Shown here piece by piece: positions 33,477 through 41,636 of a stretch of 41,663 nucleotides of DNA; position 1 is the stretch's first letter, and each line of letters starts with the position of its first letter. The DNA is from an uncultured Nitratireductor sp. (lineage in GTDB: Bacteria > Pseudomonadota > Alphaproteobacteria > Rhizobiales > Rhizobiaceae), in assembly GCF_913053745.1 (NCBI RefSeq), contig NZ_CAJXGF010000020.1:1-41663 (forward strand). The letters are read 5' to 3'. Below the pieces are notes generated by a model. That model had not been told where the DNA came from. It saw nothing but the letters and a program-made list of their open reading frames with translations, and made no database searches. The translations under genes and the position numbers were made by a program.

Positions 33477-34913
33477 TCATGCGGGGAGAATGTCGTTGAG
33501 GCGCAGCCGGGCGATCCGCTCCACCTGCCGGCAGGCGGCGGCGAATTCATCGTCGCGGCTGTTTTCCAGCCGGGCCTCGAACGCCTTCAAAATGCTGTCC
33601 TTGGTGTTGTCCTTGACGGCGATGATGAAGGGAAAGCCGAATTTCCGCGTGTAGGCGGTGTTGAGTTCGGTGAAGCGGGCGCGTTCGCTGTCGGTCAGAG
33701 CATCGAGCCCCGCCGAGGCCTGCTCTCTGCTCGATTCCTCGGTCAGCCGCTTGGCCGCCGCCAGCTTGCCGGCAAGGTCGGGATGCGCTTTCAAAACGCC
33801 GAGGCGCTCGTCTTCGCTGGCCGAGCGGAAAGCGCGTGCGAGCGCGTTGGCAAGGCCGCCCGCCGTGTCGTGCGCGGGGCCAAGCTCCAGCTTCACCGCG
33901 CGTTCGGCGATCCACGGTGAATGCTCGTAGATGCCGCCGAACCGCTCGATGAATTCCGGTTCGCTCATGCGGCTCGGGCGCAGGGCCGGCGCCTCATATG
34001 GGTGCTTTTCGCGCCAGTGCCGGGCGATCTCGCCCCGTGTCGCCAGCCACACATGGTCGCGGCTTTTCACATAGTCGATGAAACGCTGAAGCGCCGCGGC
34101 GCGCCCCGGCCGGCCGATGAGGCGGCAGTGAAGCCCGATGCTCATCATGGCCGGGCGGCCGGCAGCCCCCTCGGCATAGAGCGTGTCGAAGGCGTCTTTC
34201 AGATAGCTGAAGAACTGATCGCCGGAATTGAACCCCTGCGCCGTGGCAAAGCGCATGTCGTTTGCGTCGAGTGTATAGGGAACGACCAGTTGCGCGCGCG
34301 TGCCCTGCCCATGGCCGTCATGATCGATCCAGTAGGGCAGATCATCGTCATAGGTGTCGGAGATCCAGTCGAACCCGCCTTCTTCGATGGCCAGCTTGAC
34401 GGAGTTGACCGAGGTGCGGCCGAGATAAAGGCCGCGTGGGCGCTCGCCCACCACCTCGGTGTGCAACCGGATGGCTTCCAGAAGGTCGGCGCGCTCGCTT
34501 TCTTCCGAATGGGCGCGGTAGTCGATCCATTTCAGGCCGTGCGAGGCTATTTCCCAGCCGGCATCCTGCATGGCGGCAAGCTGGTTCGGACTGCGGGCAA
34601 GGGCTGTGGCAACGCCGAAAACCGTGACGGGCACCCCGGCTGCCGTGAACATGCGGTGAAGCCGCCAGAACCCGGCGCGCGAGCCGTATTCATAGATCGA
34701 TTCCATGTTCCAGTGGCGCATGCCCTGCCAGGGGGCCGCGCCCACCACTTCGGACAGGAACGCTTCCGAAGCCTCGTCGCCGTGCAGAATGCAGTTCTCG
34801 CCGCCTTCCTCGTAGTTAACGACGAACTGAACGGCGATTCGCGCACCGCCGGGCCACTCGGCATTCGGCGGGGTCTGGCCATAGCCGGCCATGTTTCTGA
34901 GGTAACGGGTCAT
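33477..34913 (-). CDS. puuE: Fusion of allantoinase (PuuE type) and OHCU decarboxylase (UraD)
   Basis: 478 residues in two parts. The first (about 1-305) is a polysaccharide-deacetylase-like, metal-independent allantoinase: AVQFVVNYEEGGENC, EYGSRAGFWRLHRMF, EIASHGLKWIDY and MMSIGLHCRLIGRPGR. It opens the ring of allantoin to allantoate. The second (about 315-478) is 2-oxo-4-hydroxy-4-carboxy-5-ureidoimidazoline decarboxylase, with FGGIYEHSPWIAERA, the HPDLAGKLA motif, ESSREQASAGLD and NTAYTRKFGFPFIIAVKD. It makes S-allantoin. The two activities are consecutive, so the fusion may channel allantoin. ATG at 34913 begins the conserved MTRYLRNMAGYG. The ribosome site is weak. First gene of the minus-strand operon. 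Confidence 0.94.
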   Translation of the reverse strand: MTRYLRNMAGYGQTPPNAEWPGGARIAVQFVVNYEEGGENCILHGDEASEAFLSEVVGAAPWQGMRHWNMESIYEYGSRAGFWRLHRMFTAAGVPVTVFGVATALARSPNQLAAMQDAGWEIASHGLKWIDYRAHSEESERADLLEAIRLHTEVVGERPRGLYLGRTSVNSVKLAIEEGGFDWISDTYDDDLPYWIDHDGHGQGTRAQLVVPYTLDANDMRFATAQGFNSGDQFFSYLKDAFDTLYAEGAAGRPAMMSIGLHCRLIGRPGRAAALQRFIDYVKSRDHVWLATRGEIARHWREKHPYEAPALRPSRMSEPEFIERFGGIYEHSPWIAERAVKLELGPAHDTAGGLANALARAFRSASEDERLGVLKAHPDLAGKLAAAKRLTEESSREQASAGLDALTDSERARFTELNTAYTRKFGFPFIIAVKDNTKDSILKAFEARLENSRDDEFAAACRQVERIARLRLNDILPA

Positions 34914-35096
34914 GCAATCTGTCCGGTGTTCGTTATTGGTCAGGATAATCGATGGAATGCGGCGTGAACTTTCCCGAAAAATTTGAAAGAGTTTAGTTGT
35001 CGATCCTCCGCGTGGCCTCTTATGCTCGCAATCAATTTGCCCCACAATCAAGTGGTTCAAGGGCAAGTGGCTTGAACGAGTTTACAGGGAGGCCGC
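34914..35096. promoter_or_regulatory. Divergent control region of the purine genes
   Basis: The gap separates puuE-uraD from uraH-xdhABC. A plus-strand promoter is predicted from TTGTCG (34997-35002) and TATGCT (35021-35026), 18 bases apart. CAATCAA occurs twice (35029-35035 and 35045-35051). A clear dyad follows at 35055-35077. The minus-strand promoter is not obvious to me. Confidence 0.5.
35055..35077. promoter_or_regulatory. Inverted repeat upstream of uraH, candidate purine operator
   Basis: GTTCAAG (35055-35061) and CTTGAAC (35071-35077) are perfect arms around GGCAAGTGG. CAAGTGG is also directly repeated 15 bases apart (35049-35055 and 35064-35070). It lies about 20 bases downstream of the predicted uraH start point, where a bound repressor could block transcription. 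Confidence 0.5.
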
Positions 35097-35462
35097 ATGA
35101 GCAACGCGGGTGGAGGTCGTCTGACGACCCATGTGCTGGACACGGCCAGCGGCAAGCCGGCTGCGGGGCTGGAGATCGCGCTCTATCGTTTGGAGGGCGA
35201 GGCGCGGACCCATGTGAAAACCGTTGCCACCAACAGCGATGGCCGCTGCGATGCGCCGCTGCTTGCGGGCGAGGCGTTCCGCACGGGCTCCTACGAATTG
35301 GTTTTCGAGGCCGGGGCCTATTTGCGCGCCGCGGGCGTTTCCCTGCCAAAGCCGGCCTTTCTCGACCAGGTGCCCATTCGCTTCGGCATGGCCGAACACT
35401 CTCACTATCATGTGCCGCTTCTCATCTCGCCTTACGGCTATTCCACCTATAGGGGAAGCTGA
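35097..35462 (+). CDS. uraH: 5-hydroxyisourate hydrolase (transthyretin-like)
   Basis: 121 residues with all hallmarks of the family: [21 protein letters not shown] near the N-terminus (active histidine), [11 protein letters not shown] (active arginine), the [18 protein letters not shown] segment and the C-terminal YRGS. It hydrolyses 5-hydroxyisourate, the product of urate oxidation, to OHCU, which is then decarboxylated by the UraD half of the divergent gene. GGGAGG lies 5 bases before the ATG. Its stop shares one base with the xdhA start (TGATG). Confidence 0.96.
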   Translation: MSNAGGGRLTTHVLDTASGKPAAGLEIALYRLEGEARTHVKTVATNSDGRCDAPLLAGEAFRTGSYELVFEAGAYLRAAGVSLPKPAFLDQVPIRFGMAEHSHYHVPLLISPYGYSTYRGS

Positions 35463-36925
35463 TGGGCGCGCGTCATGAAATCCGGTTTCTACTGAATGGC
35501 ACGCCGGTGGCGCTGAGCGATGTCCGTCCGGACGAAACCCTGCTCGATTACCTGCGCCTGCGGCAGCGCCTGACCGGCACCAAGGAAGGCTGCGCCGAAG
35601 GCGATTGCGGCGCATGCACCGTGCTTGTCGGCCGGCTGCGCCATGGCGATCTGGCTTATGAGAGCGTCAATGCCTGCATTCGTTTCCTCGGCTCGCTCGA
35701 TGGTTGCCATGTGGTGACGGTGGAGCATCTGAGGCGGGCCGATGGCACTTTGCACCCGGTCCAGCAGGCGATGGTCGATCATCACGGCTCGCAATGTGGC
35801 TTCTGCACGCCGGGCTTCGTCATGTCGCTCTATGCGCTCTGGATGCGCGAGCCGCAGCTATCCGAAAGAGCCATCGAAAAGGCCTTGCAGGGCAATCTGT
35901 GTCGCTGCACCGGCTATGAACCCATTGTTCGGGCCGCGCAGGCGGTGTCGGATTACGGTGATGTGGCGTCCGATCCGCTGGCGACTGAGCGCGCCGCCGT
36001 CATAGCCGCGCTGGAAGCCATGAAGGATGGTGTGCGCGTGGAGATCGGCTCCGGCCGCGAGCGCCTGCTGATCCCGGCGGATGTCGACGATTTCGCCGCG
36101 ATTCTCGAAGCCGAGCCGAAGGCCACCATCGTTGCCGGTGCGACGGATGTGGGGCTTTGGGTCACCAAGTTCATGCGCGAGATTTCGCCGGTCGTTTTCA
36201 TCGGCGGGCTCGACGGGCTGCACGGGATCGACGAGCAGGACGGCATCATCACCATCGGCGCCGGTGTCAGCTACACCGGTGCGTTCGCGCTTCTGGAAAA
36301 ACGCATTCCCGCCCTCGGTGCGCTGATAGATCGGATCGGCGGCGAGCAGGTGCGCAATATGGGCACGATTGGCGGCAACATCGCCAATGGTTCGCCCATC
36401 GGCGACACGCCGCCGCCGCTGATCGCGCTTGGCGCGACGCTCACGCTGCGCAGGGGCAAGGCCCGTCGCACGATTCCGCTGGAAGACTTCTTCATCGACT
36501 ATGGCAAACAGGATCGCGTGCCCGGCGAGTTTGTCGAGGCGGTGCATGTGCCGGTGCCCGATGCGTCCTCCCGTTTCGCGGTCTGGAAACTCTCCAAGCG
36601 CCGGGATGAAGACATCACGGCGGTTCTGGGCGCATTCGATCTGAGGATCGCCGATGGCAGGGTCGAAGCCGCGCGCATCGCCTATGGCGGCATGGCGGCG
36701 ACGCCAAAGCGCGCAAAATCGGTCGAGAAAGCGCTTGTCGGAAAGCCGTGGACTGAGAAAACCGTCGAGGCAGCACTTTCGGCCTATGAGGGCGATTTCC
36801 AGCCGATCAGCGATATGCGCGCCTCCGCTGATTATCGCATGATGGCGGCGAAGAACCTGCTGCGCCGTTTTTACGTTGAAAGCACCGGCAGTTTGGCGAA
36901 TCTTTCCAGATATGAGGCCGCTTGA
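35462..36925 (+). CDS. xdhA: Xanthine dehydrogenase small subunit (iron-sulfur and FAD domains)
   Basis: 487 residues. A plant-type [2Fe-2S] domain has Cys44, Cys49 and Cys52 (KEGCAEGDCGACTV), and the second cluster domain has CGFCTPGF and CRCTGY. The FAD domain (about 185-350) has ATIVAGATDVGLWVTK and GTIGGNIANGSPIGD, and a CO-dehydrogenase flavoprotein C-terminal domain follows. Electrons pass from molybdenum in XdhB through these clusters to FAD and NAD+. The complex oxidises hypoxanthine and xanthine to urate in the cytoplasm. ATG shares its A with the uraH stop codon. Typical length for proteobacterial XdhA. Confidence 0.96.
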   Translation: MGARHEIRFLLNGTPVALSDVRPDETLLDYLRLRQRLTGTKEGCAEGDCGACTVLVGRLRHGDLAYESVNACIRFLGSLDGCHVVTVEHLRRADGTLHPVQQAMVDHHGSQCGFCTPGFVMSLYALWMREPQLSERAIEKALQGNLCRCTGYEPIVRAAQAVSDYGDVASDPLATERAAVIAALEAMKDGVRVEIGSGRERLLIPADVDDFAAILEAEPKATIVAGATDVGLWVTKFMREISPVVFIGGLDGLHGIDEQDGIITIGAGVSYTGAFALLEKRIPALGALIDRIGGEQVRNMGTIGGNIANGSPIGDTPPPLIALGATLTLRRGKARRTIPLEDFFIDYGKQDRVPGEFVEAVHVPVPDASSRFAVWKLSKRRDEDITAVLGAFDLRIADGRVEAARIAYGGMAATPKRAKSVEKALVGKPWTEKTVEAALSAYEGDFQPISDMRASADYRMMAAKNLLRRFYVESTGSLANLSRYEAA

Positions 36926-36927
36926 TC

Positions 36928-39270
36928 ATGTCGCGGCACGAAACACTTGATCCGGACCAGGCAAAAATCGCTGGTGGTGTCGCCAGTGACCAAAAGCACG
37001 ATTCCGCGCATAAACATGTCAGCGGTGATGCCGTCTATATCGACGACATGCCCGAACCGGCGGGCACGCTACATGCCTGTCTTGGCCTTTCCGAAGTGGC
37101 GCATGGCACGATCAAAGGTATGGATCTATCGAAAGTGCGTGCTGCACCCGGTGTCGTTGCCGTTCTGACGGCGGACGACATTCCCGGTGAAAACGACATC
37201 AGTCCCACCGGGCTGCACGACGAACCTATTCTCACAGACGACCTGGTTCAGTTTTTCGGCCAGCCGGTCTTTGCAGTGATTGCCGAAACACGCGATGCGG
37301 CGCGGCGCGCCTGCCGACTGGTGAAGATCGACTATGCGGAAGAACCTGCGCTGATCGACATTGCCGATGCGGGCGCCGATGCGCGGCTTGTCACCGCGCC
37401 GCTGAAACTTGAGCGCGGCGACAGTGCCGCGGCCATCGCCGCCGCCCCGCATTCCATCAAGGGCCAGATGCGGGTTGGCGGGCAGGACCATTTCTATCTC
37501 GAAGGCCAGATCGCCTTCGCCATGCCGGGCGAAGATGGCGACGTGACCGTGTTTTCCTCCACCCAGCACCCGAGCGAGGTGCAGCACATGGTGGCGCATG
37601 CGCTGGGCGTCTCCTCCCACGCCGTCACCATTGAGGTGCGGCGCATGGGCGGCGGCTTCGGCGGCAAGGAAACGCAGGCCAATCTGTTCGCGGTGATCTC
37701 TGCCATTGCCGCCAAGAAGCTGAACCGTCCCGTCAAGCTGCGTCCGGATCGCGACGACGACATGACGGCGACCGGCAAGCGCCACGATTTCCTGATCGAC
37801 TATGAGGTCGGCTTCGATGACGATGGCGGCATTCTCGGCGTCGACTTCACCTATGCCGCGCGCTGCGGCTATGCGGCCGATCTCTCTGGCCCGGTGACGG
37901 ATCGGGCGCTGTTTCACTGCGACAACGCCTATTTCTACCCCGCCGCGCGGGCCGTCTCGCGCCCGCTCTACACCAATACCGTGTCCAACACTGCGTTTCG
38001 CGGTTTCGGTGGGCCGCAGGGCATGGTGGGCGCGGAACGCATCATCGACGAGGTGGCTTTTGCGCTGGGCAAGGACCCGCTCGAAATCCGCAAGAAAAAT
38101 CTTTATGGCACCGACGACCGCAACGTCACACCCTATCACCAGACGGTGGAGGACAATGTTGCCGAACGCATCATCGCCGAACTGGAGGCAAGCAGCGGTT
38201 ATGCCGCGCGTCGGCGTGAGATCGCGGCCTTCAATGCGAAAAGCCCGGTCATCAAGCGTGGTCTGGCGCTGACGCCGGTCAAGTTCGGCATCTCCTTCAC
38301 GGCGACGCATTTCAACCAGGCCGGCGCGCTGGTGCATGTCTATACGGATGGCTCCGTGCATCTGAACCATGGCGGCACCGAGATGGGGCAGGGGCTCTAC
38401 ACCAAGGTGGCGCAGGTCGTGGCCGAAGAATTTCAGATCGACATCGATCAGGTGAAGATTACCGCCACGACCACGGGGAAGGTCCCCAACACCTCTGCCA
38501 CGGCGGCCTCCTCCGGTTCCGATCTGAACGGCATGGCTGCGCAGGATGCGGCGCGCCAGATCAAGACCCGGCTGATCGACTTCGTGTCCGAAGCCCATGA
38601 TGTGCCGAAGGATCAGGTCGTGTTCCTGCCAGGCCGTGTGCGCATCGGCAACCGCGAAATCCCCTTTGCCGAGCTGATCCGCGAGGCCTATATGGCACGC
38701 GTCCAGCTTTCGGCCGCCGGTTTCTACAAGACGCCGAAAATCCACTGGGACCGCGACAAGGGCGAGGGGCGGCCATTCTACTACTTCGCCTATGGCGCGG
38801 CCTGCGCCGAGGTTTCCGTCGATACGTTGACCGGCGAATACATGGTCGAGCGCGTCGACATCCTGCATGAGACGGGCCGTTCGCTGAACCGGGCCATCGA
38901 CATTGGCCAGATCGAAGGCGGTTTCATTCAGGGCATGGGCTGGCTGACGACGGAAGAATTGATTTGGGATGGCAAGGGGCGGCTTCGGACGCATGCGCCT
39001 TCCACCTACAAGATACCGCTCGCTTCCGACCGGCCAAAGGTGTTCAACGTGGCGCTGGCCGATTGGGCGGAAAATGCCGAACCGACGGTGCATCGTTCCA
39101 AGGCCGTGGGCGAGCCGCCCTTTATGCTCGCCATGTGCGTGCTTCATGCTCTGTCCGATGCGGTGGCGAGCGTCGCCGACCATCGGGTCTGCCCGCGTCT
39201 CGATGCGCCGGCCACGCCCGAGCGTGTGCTGATGGCGGTTGAGCGGCTCCGGGCGGTAGGCGCGCGCTAG
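36928..39270 (+). CDS. xdhB: Xanthine dehydrogenase molybdopterin-binding subunit
   Basis: 780 residues of the xanthine oxidase family large subunit. Cofactor and substrate motifs: GQDHFYLEGQIAF, RRMGGGFGGKETQA, NTAFRGFGGPQGM (active-site arginine), HLNHGGTEMGQGLYTK, and the catalytic glutamate in GEPPFMLA near the C-terminus. The molybdenum centre hydroxylates purines with water-derived oxygen. ATG at 36928 was chosen. A TTG at 36922 overlapping the xdhA stop would add two residues and cannot be excluded. It is followed closely by xdhC. Confidence 0.96.
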   Translation: MSRHETLDPDQAKIAGGVASDQKHDSAHKHVSGDAVYIDDMPEPAGTLHACLGLSEVAHGTIKGMDLSKVRAAPGVVAVLTADDIPGENDISPTGLHDEPILTDDLVQFFGQPVFAVIAETRDAARRACRLVKIDYAEEPALIDIADAGADARLVTAPLKLERGDSAAAIAAAPHSIKGQMRVGGQDHFYLEGQIAFAMPGEDGDVTVFSSTQHPSEVQHMVAHALGVSSHAVTIEVRRMGGGFGGKETQANLFAVISAIAAKKLNRPVKLRPDRDDDMTATGKRHDFLIDYEVGFDDDGGILGVDFTYAARCGYAADLSGPVTDRALFHCDNAYFYPAARAVSRPLYTNTVSNTAFRGFGGPQGMVGAERIIDEVAFALGKDPLEIRKKNLYGTDDRNVTPYHQTVEDNVAERIIAELEASSGYAARRREIAAFNAKSPVIKRGLALTPVKFGISFTATHFNQAGALVHVYTDGSVHLNHGGTEMGQGLYTKVAQVVAEEFQIDIDQVKITATTTGKVPNTSATAASSGSDLNGMAAQDAARQIKTRLIDFVSEAHDVPKDQVVFLPGRVRIGNREIPFAELIREAYMARVQLSAAGFYKTPKIHWDRDKGEGRPFYYFAYGAACAEVSVDTLTGEYMVERVDILHETGRSLNRAIDIGQIEGGFIQGMGWLTTEELIWDGKGRLRTHAPSTYKIPLASDRPKVFNVALADWAENAEPTVHRSKAVGEPPFMLAMCVLHALSDAVASVADHRVCPRLDAPATPERVLMAVERLRAVGAR

Positions 39271-39287
39271 GGGCAGGACCTATCGAT

Positions 39288-40094
39288 ATGACCGATTCGA
39301 CCTCCGGCCTCGGGACCTTCTTGCAAGCCTCGCCGTCCGTCGCGCTCGTGGAGGTGCGCGAGGCGAAGGGATCCACCCCGCGCGAAAAGGGGGCGTGGAT
39401 GCTGGTTTCGCCAGAGGCGATTTTCGGAACCATTGGCGGCGGTCAGCTCGAATTCATGGCGATTGCCAAAGCGCGTGATCTCATCTCGGACAATCTGGCA
39501 AATGGCGCTCTCGAGATTCCGCTGGGACCGGAAATCGGCCAGTGCTGCGGCGGCCGGGTGGCGCTCGACATTCGCCTTCTGGATCGGGCTGAGCGCACGG
39601 CGCTTGTGAAGCGCGCCGGCGATGAGGCAAGCGCCTTTCCGCAGGTGATCCTGTTTGGCGGCGGTCATGTCGGCCATGCGCTGGCGGCCGCGCTCGACCC
39701 GCTGCCCGTGCGGGTGCTGGTGGTCGAAACCCGTCAGGAGGCGCTTGAGGGCTTTCCGGCGAATATCGAAACGCGCCTTGCGGTCCTGCCGGAAGAGGTG
39801 GTGCGTGAAGCTCCCGCCGGAACCGCCTTCGTGATCCTCACGCACGATCACGCGCTCGATTTCCTGCTGGTCGCGGAAGCCCTTGCGCGCGCCGACGCAG
39901 CCTATGTGGGCATGATCGGTTCGAAGACCAAGCGCGCGACCTTCAAAAGCTGGTATCTCAAGAATGGCGGCGACGAAGACCGTTTTTCCAGGCTCGTCAC
40001 CCCCATCGGCGGCGATGCCGTACATGACAAACGCCCCGCCGTCATCGCGGCGATGGCGGCTGCGGAGATACTGGTGGCGTTGCATTCATATTGA
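39288..40094 (+). CDS. xdhC: Xanthine dehydrogenase accessory protein XdhC
   Basis: 268 residues. The N-terminal domain shows SVALVEVREAKGSTPREKGAWMLV, TIGGGQLEFMAI and the conserved cysteine pair in IGQCCGGRVAL. The C-terminal Rossmann-type domain has VILFGGGHVGHALAAALDPLPVRV and AYVGMIGSKTKRATF. XdhC binds the molybdenum cofactor, helps its sulfuration and inserts it into XdhB. The gene starts 17 bases after xdhB, with AGGA upstream of the ATG, and ends the plus-strand purine operon. No clear terminator is seen before brnT. Confidence 0.94.
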   Translation: MTDSTSGLGTFLQASPSVALVEVREAKGSTPREKGAWMLVSPEAIFGTIGGGQLEFMAIAKARDLISDNLANGALEIPLGPEIGQCCGGRVALDIRLLDRAERTALVKRAGDEASAFPQVILFGGGHVGHALAAALDPLPVRVLVVETRQEALEGFPANIETRLAVLPEEVVREAPAGTAFVILTHDHALDFLLVAEALARADAAYVGMIGSKTKRATFKSWYLKNGGDEDRFSRLVTPIGGDAVHDKRPAVIAAMAAAEILVALHSY

Positions 40095-40120
40095 CATTTG
40101 TGTGTACAAACCTACATACT
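40091..40120 (+). promoter_or_regulatory. brnTA promoter with internal dyad
   Basis: A perfect -35 TTGACA (40091-40096) and CATACT (40115-40120, four of six -10 bases) are 18 bases apart. The dyad TTTGT-GTGT-ACAAA (40097-40110) fills most of the spacer and is a natural site for autorepression by BrnA. The expected start of transcription falls at or just before the brnT ATG, so the message may be leaderless. Confidence 0.55.
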
Positions 40121-40126
40121 TCATGA

Positions 40127-40435
40127 ATGAAGATCGCGGGCTTTGACTGGGATGCTGGAAACTGGCCGAAATGTGCAAAGCACGGTGTCTCGAAGACTGA
40201 GATCGAACATGCGCTTCTTCATAACCCGTTGATTGCGCCGGACCCGGCTCATTCCGGGCACGAAGACCGCTACATCGTCATAGGACGCAATCCGCAGGGG
40301 CGTGCCATGTTCATAGGCGTGACCTTTCGGGTGGTCGATGGGCAACGTCTTATCCGTCCCATCACAGCGCGCTACATGCATGCCAAGGAGGTGAAACGCT
40401 ATGAAACGCAGCGTTCCCAAACTGAAAACCGATAA
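40127..40435 (+). CDS. brnT: BrnT-family toxin of type II toxin-antitoxin system
   Basis: 102 residues. The sequence KIAGFDWDAGNWPKCAKHGVSKTEIEHALLHNP is the BrnT N-terminus, and GRAMFIGVTFRVVDGQRLIRPITARYMHAKEVKRYE covers the conserved C-terminal part with the catalytic-type arginines of this RelE-like ribonuclease fold. The family cleaves RNA and inhibits translation. No ribosome site precedes the ATG, in line with a leaderless transcript. The antitoxin gene begins inside its last 35 bases. Confidence 0.92.
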   Translation: MKIAGFDWDAGNWPKCAKHGVSKTEIEHALLHNPLIAPDPAHSGHEDRYIVIGRNPQGRAMFIGVTFRVVDGQRLIRPITARYMHAKEVKRYETQRSQTENR

Positions 40436-40658
40436 GGATGCGGAAGACTTTCTCGATCAGGATCTGTCCGATCTGGATTTCGGTGCGTTCAAACCCGCCG
40501 GTTTCGAGTTCGAGAACAAGGCGGCGCGGGTCAATATGCGCATGCCTCAAAGCCAGCTTGACGCGGTGAAGGCTGAGGCGGAGAAGCGCGGCGTTCCCTA
40601 TCAGCGCTTCATGCGCGAGCTTGTTCAGCGCGGTCTGGAAAGCCTGCGCGGGGGTTGA
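40401..40658 (+). CDS. brnA: BrnA-family antitoxin
   Basis: 85 residues. The C-terminal half NMRMPQSQLDAVKAEAEKRGVPYQRFMRELVQRGLE is a ribbon-helix-helix DNA-binding domain. The N-terminal half (EDFLDQDLSDLDFGAFKPAGFEF) is the acidic toxin-binding region. BrnA neutralises BrnT and represses the shared promoter. It has a near-perfect ribosome site AAGGAGGTG 6 bases before the ATG, much stronger than that of the toxin, as expected when antitoxin must be in excess. Confidence 0.93.
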   Translation: MKRSVPKLKTDKDAEDFLDQDLSDLDFGAFKPAGFEFENKAARVNMRMPQSQLDAVKAEAEKRGVPYQRFMRELVQRGLESLRGG

Positions 40659-40661
40659 GCC

Positions 40662-41582
40662 TTATCGCACCGACAAGGTTTCGCCGATCATGCGTTGGCA
40701 GCGGCTTGCCATGAAGTCCACCAGAAGCCGCACTTTCGGGTCCTGAAACTTCTTGTGCGGGTAAAGCGCCGCAAGCTTTACCGGCACCGGTGGGGTCTGG
40801 GGCAGGACCACCTGAAGCCGCCCGTCGCGCAGGAATGGCTCGATCTCGAAACGGGGCTTGTTGACGATGCCGCGTCCGGCGAGCGCCCAGTCGGTGATGA
40901 CGTCGCCATCGTCGGAATCGAACGGGCCGCCAACCTCGAATTTCCGCGCACCCTCCGGCGTCTGCAACACCCAGAAGTGCTCGCGCGCGCCGGGAAAGCG
41001 CAGCATCAGGCAATCGTGCCGCTCATCGATCAGCGCTTCGGGCGTCTTCGGTTCGCCGCGTCGTTGCAGATAGTCGGGCGCTGCCGCCAGAACGCGCGCG
41101 CAATCCATGATGCCGCGCATGCGGAAGGAGGAGTTTTCCAGAATGCCGAGCTTGAAGGCGACGTCGATGCCCTCGCGCATCATGTCCACCTCATGGTCTG
41201 AAAGTCTTAAGCGAACCTCGATCTCGGGATATCGGTCACGAAATTCGGGAATGCCGCTGGCTATCAGCCGCTTGCCGATGCCGAGCGGCGCGGTGACGCG
41301 TATCGTGCCACGCGGCTGGCCCGAAAGGTCGGCCACCGAGGCTTCGGCTTCCGCCACCGCTTCGAGAACCTTGCGCGCGCCCTCATAGAAGACACGGCCC
41401 TGCTCGGTCGGGGTCAGTTGCCGCGTGGTGCGGTTGAAAAGCCGCACGCCGAGATGCTTTTCAAGCTCCTTCACCCGGTTCGATGCGACGGCCGGAGAAA
41501 GCCGCATATCGCGCCCGGCGGACGACAGGTTTCCCAGTTCCACGACGCGAACGAAAACGGCGATGTTGTCGAGATAGGCCAT
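40662..41582 (-). CDS. LysR-family transcriptional regulator
   Basis: 306 residues. The N-terminal helix-turn-helix is standard (MAYLDNIAVFVRVVELGNLSSAGRDMRLSPAVASNRVKELEKHLGVRLFNRTTR spans residues 1-54). The effector domain (about 90-300) belongs to the CrgA/AaeR-like group, with RGTIRVTAPLGIGKRL and EVDMMREGIDVAFKLG. The ATG at 41582 has AAGGA 6 bases upstream. It converges on brnA with only three bases between stops. Its target is not evident: the divergent neighbour lies outside the window. Confidence 0.92.
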   Translation of the reverse strand: MAYLDNIAVFVRVVELGNLSSAGRDMRLSPAVASNRVKELEKHLGVRLFNRTTRQLTPTEQGRVFYEGARKVLEAVAEAEASVADLSGQPRGTIRVTAPLGIGKRLIASGIPEFRDRYPEIEVRLRLSDHEVDMMREGIDVAFKLGILENSSFRMRGIMDCARVLAAAPDYLQRRGEPKTPEALIDERHDCLMLRFPGAREHFWVLQTPEGARKFEVGGPFDSDDGDVITDWALAGRGIVNKPRFEIEPFLRDGRLQVVLPQTPPVPVKLAALYPHKKFQDPKVRLLVDFMASRCQRMIGETLSVR

Positions 41583-41607
41583 GCGATTCCTTTAGGGCTT
41601 CGCGCGC

Positions 41608-41636
41608 ATTATTTTCCAGAATTTTTTGAAAGTCAT
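41608..41636 (-). promoter_or_regulatory. Predicted promoter of the terminal LysR gene
   Basis: On the minus strand ATGACT (41636-41631) and AATAAT (41613-41608) are 17 bases apart and match four and five of six consensus bases. This would start transcription about 20 bases before the ATG. The rest of the right edge up to 41663 shows no gene. Confidence 0.4.
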
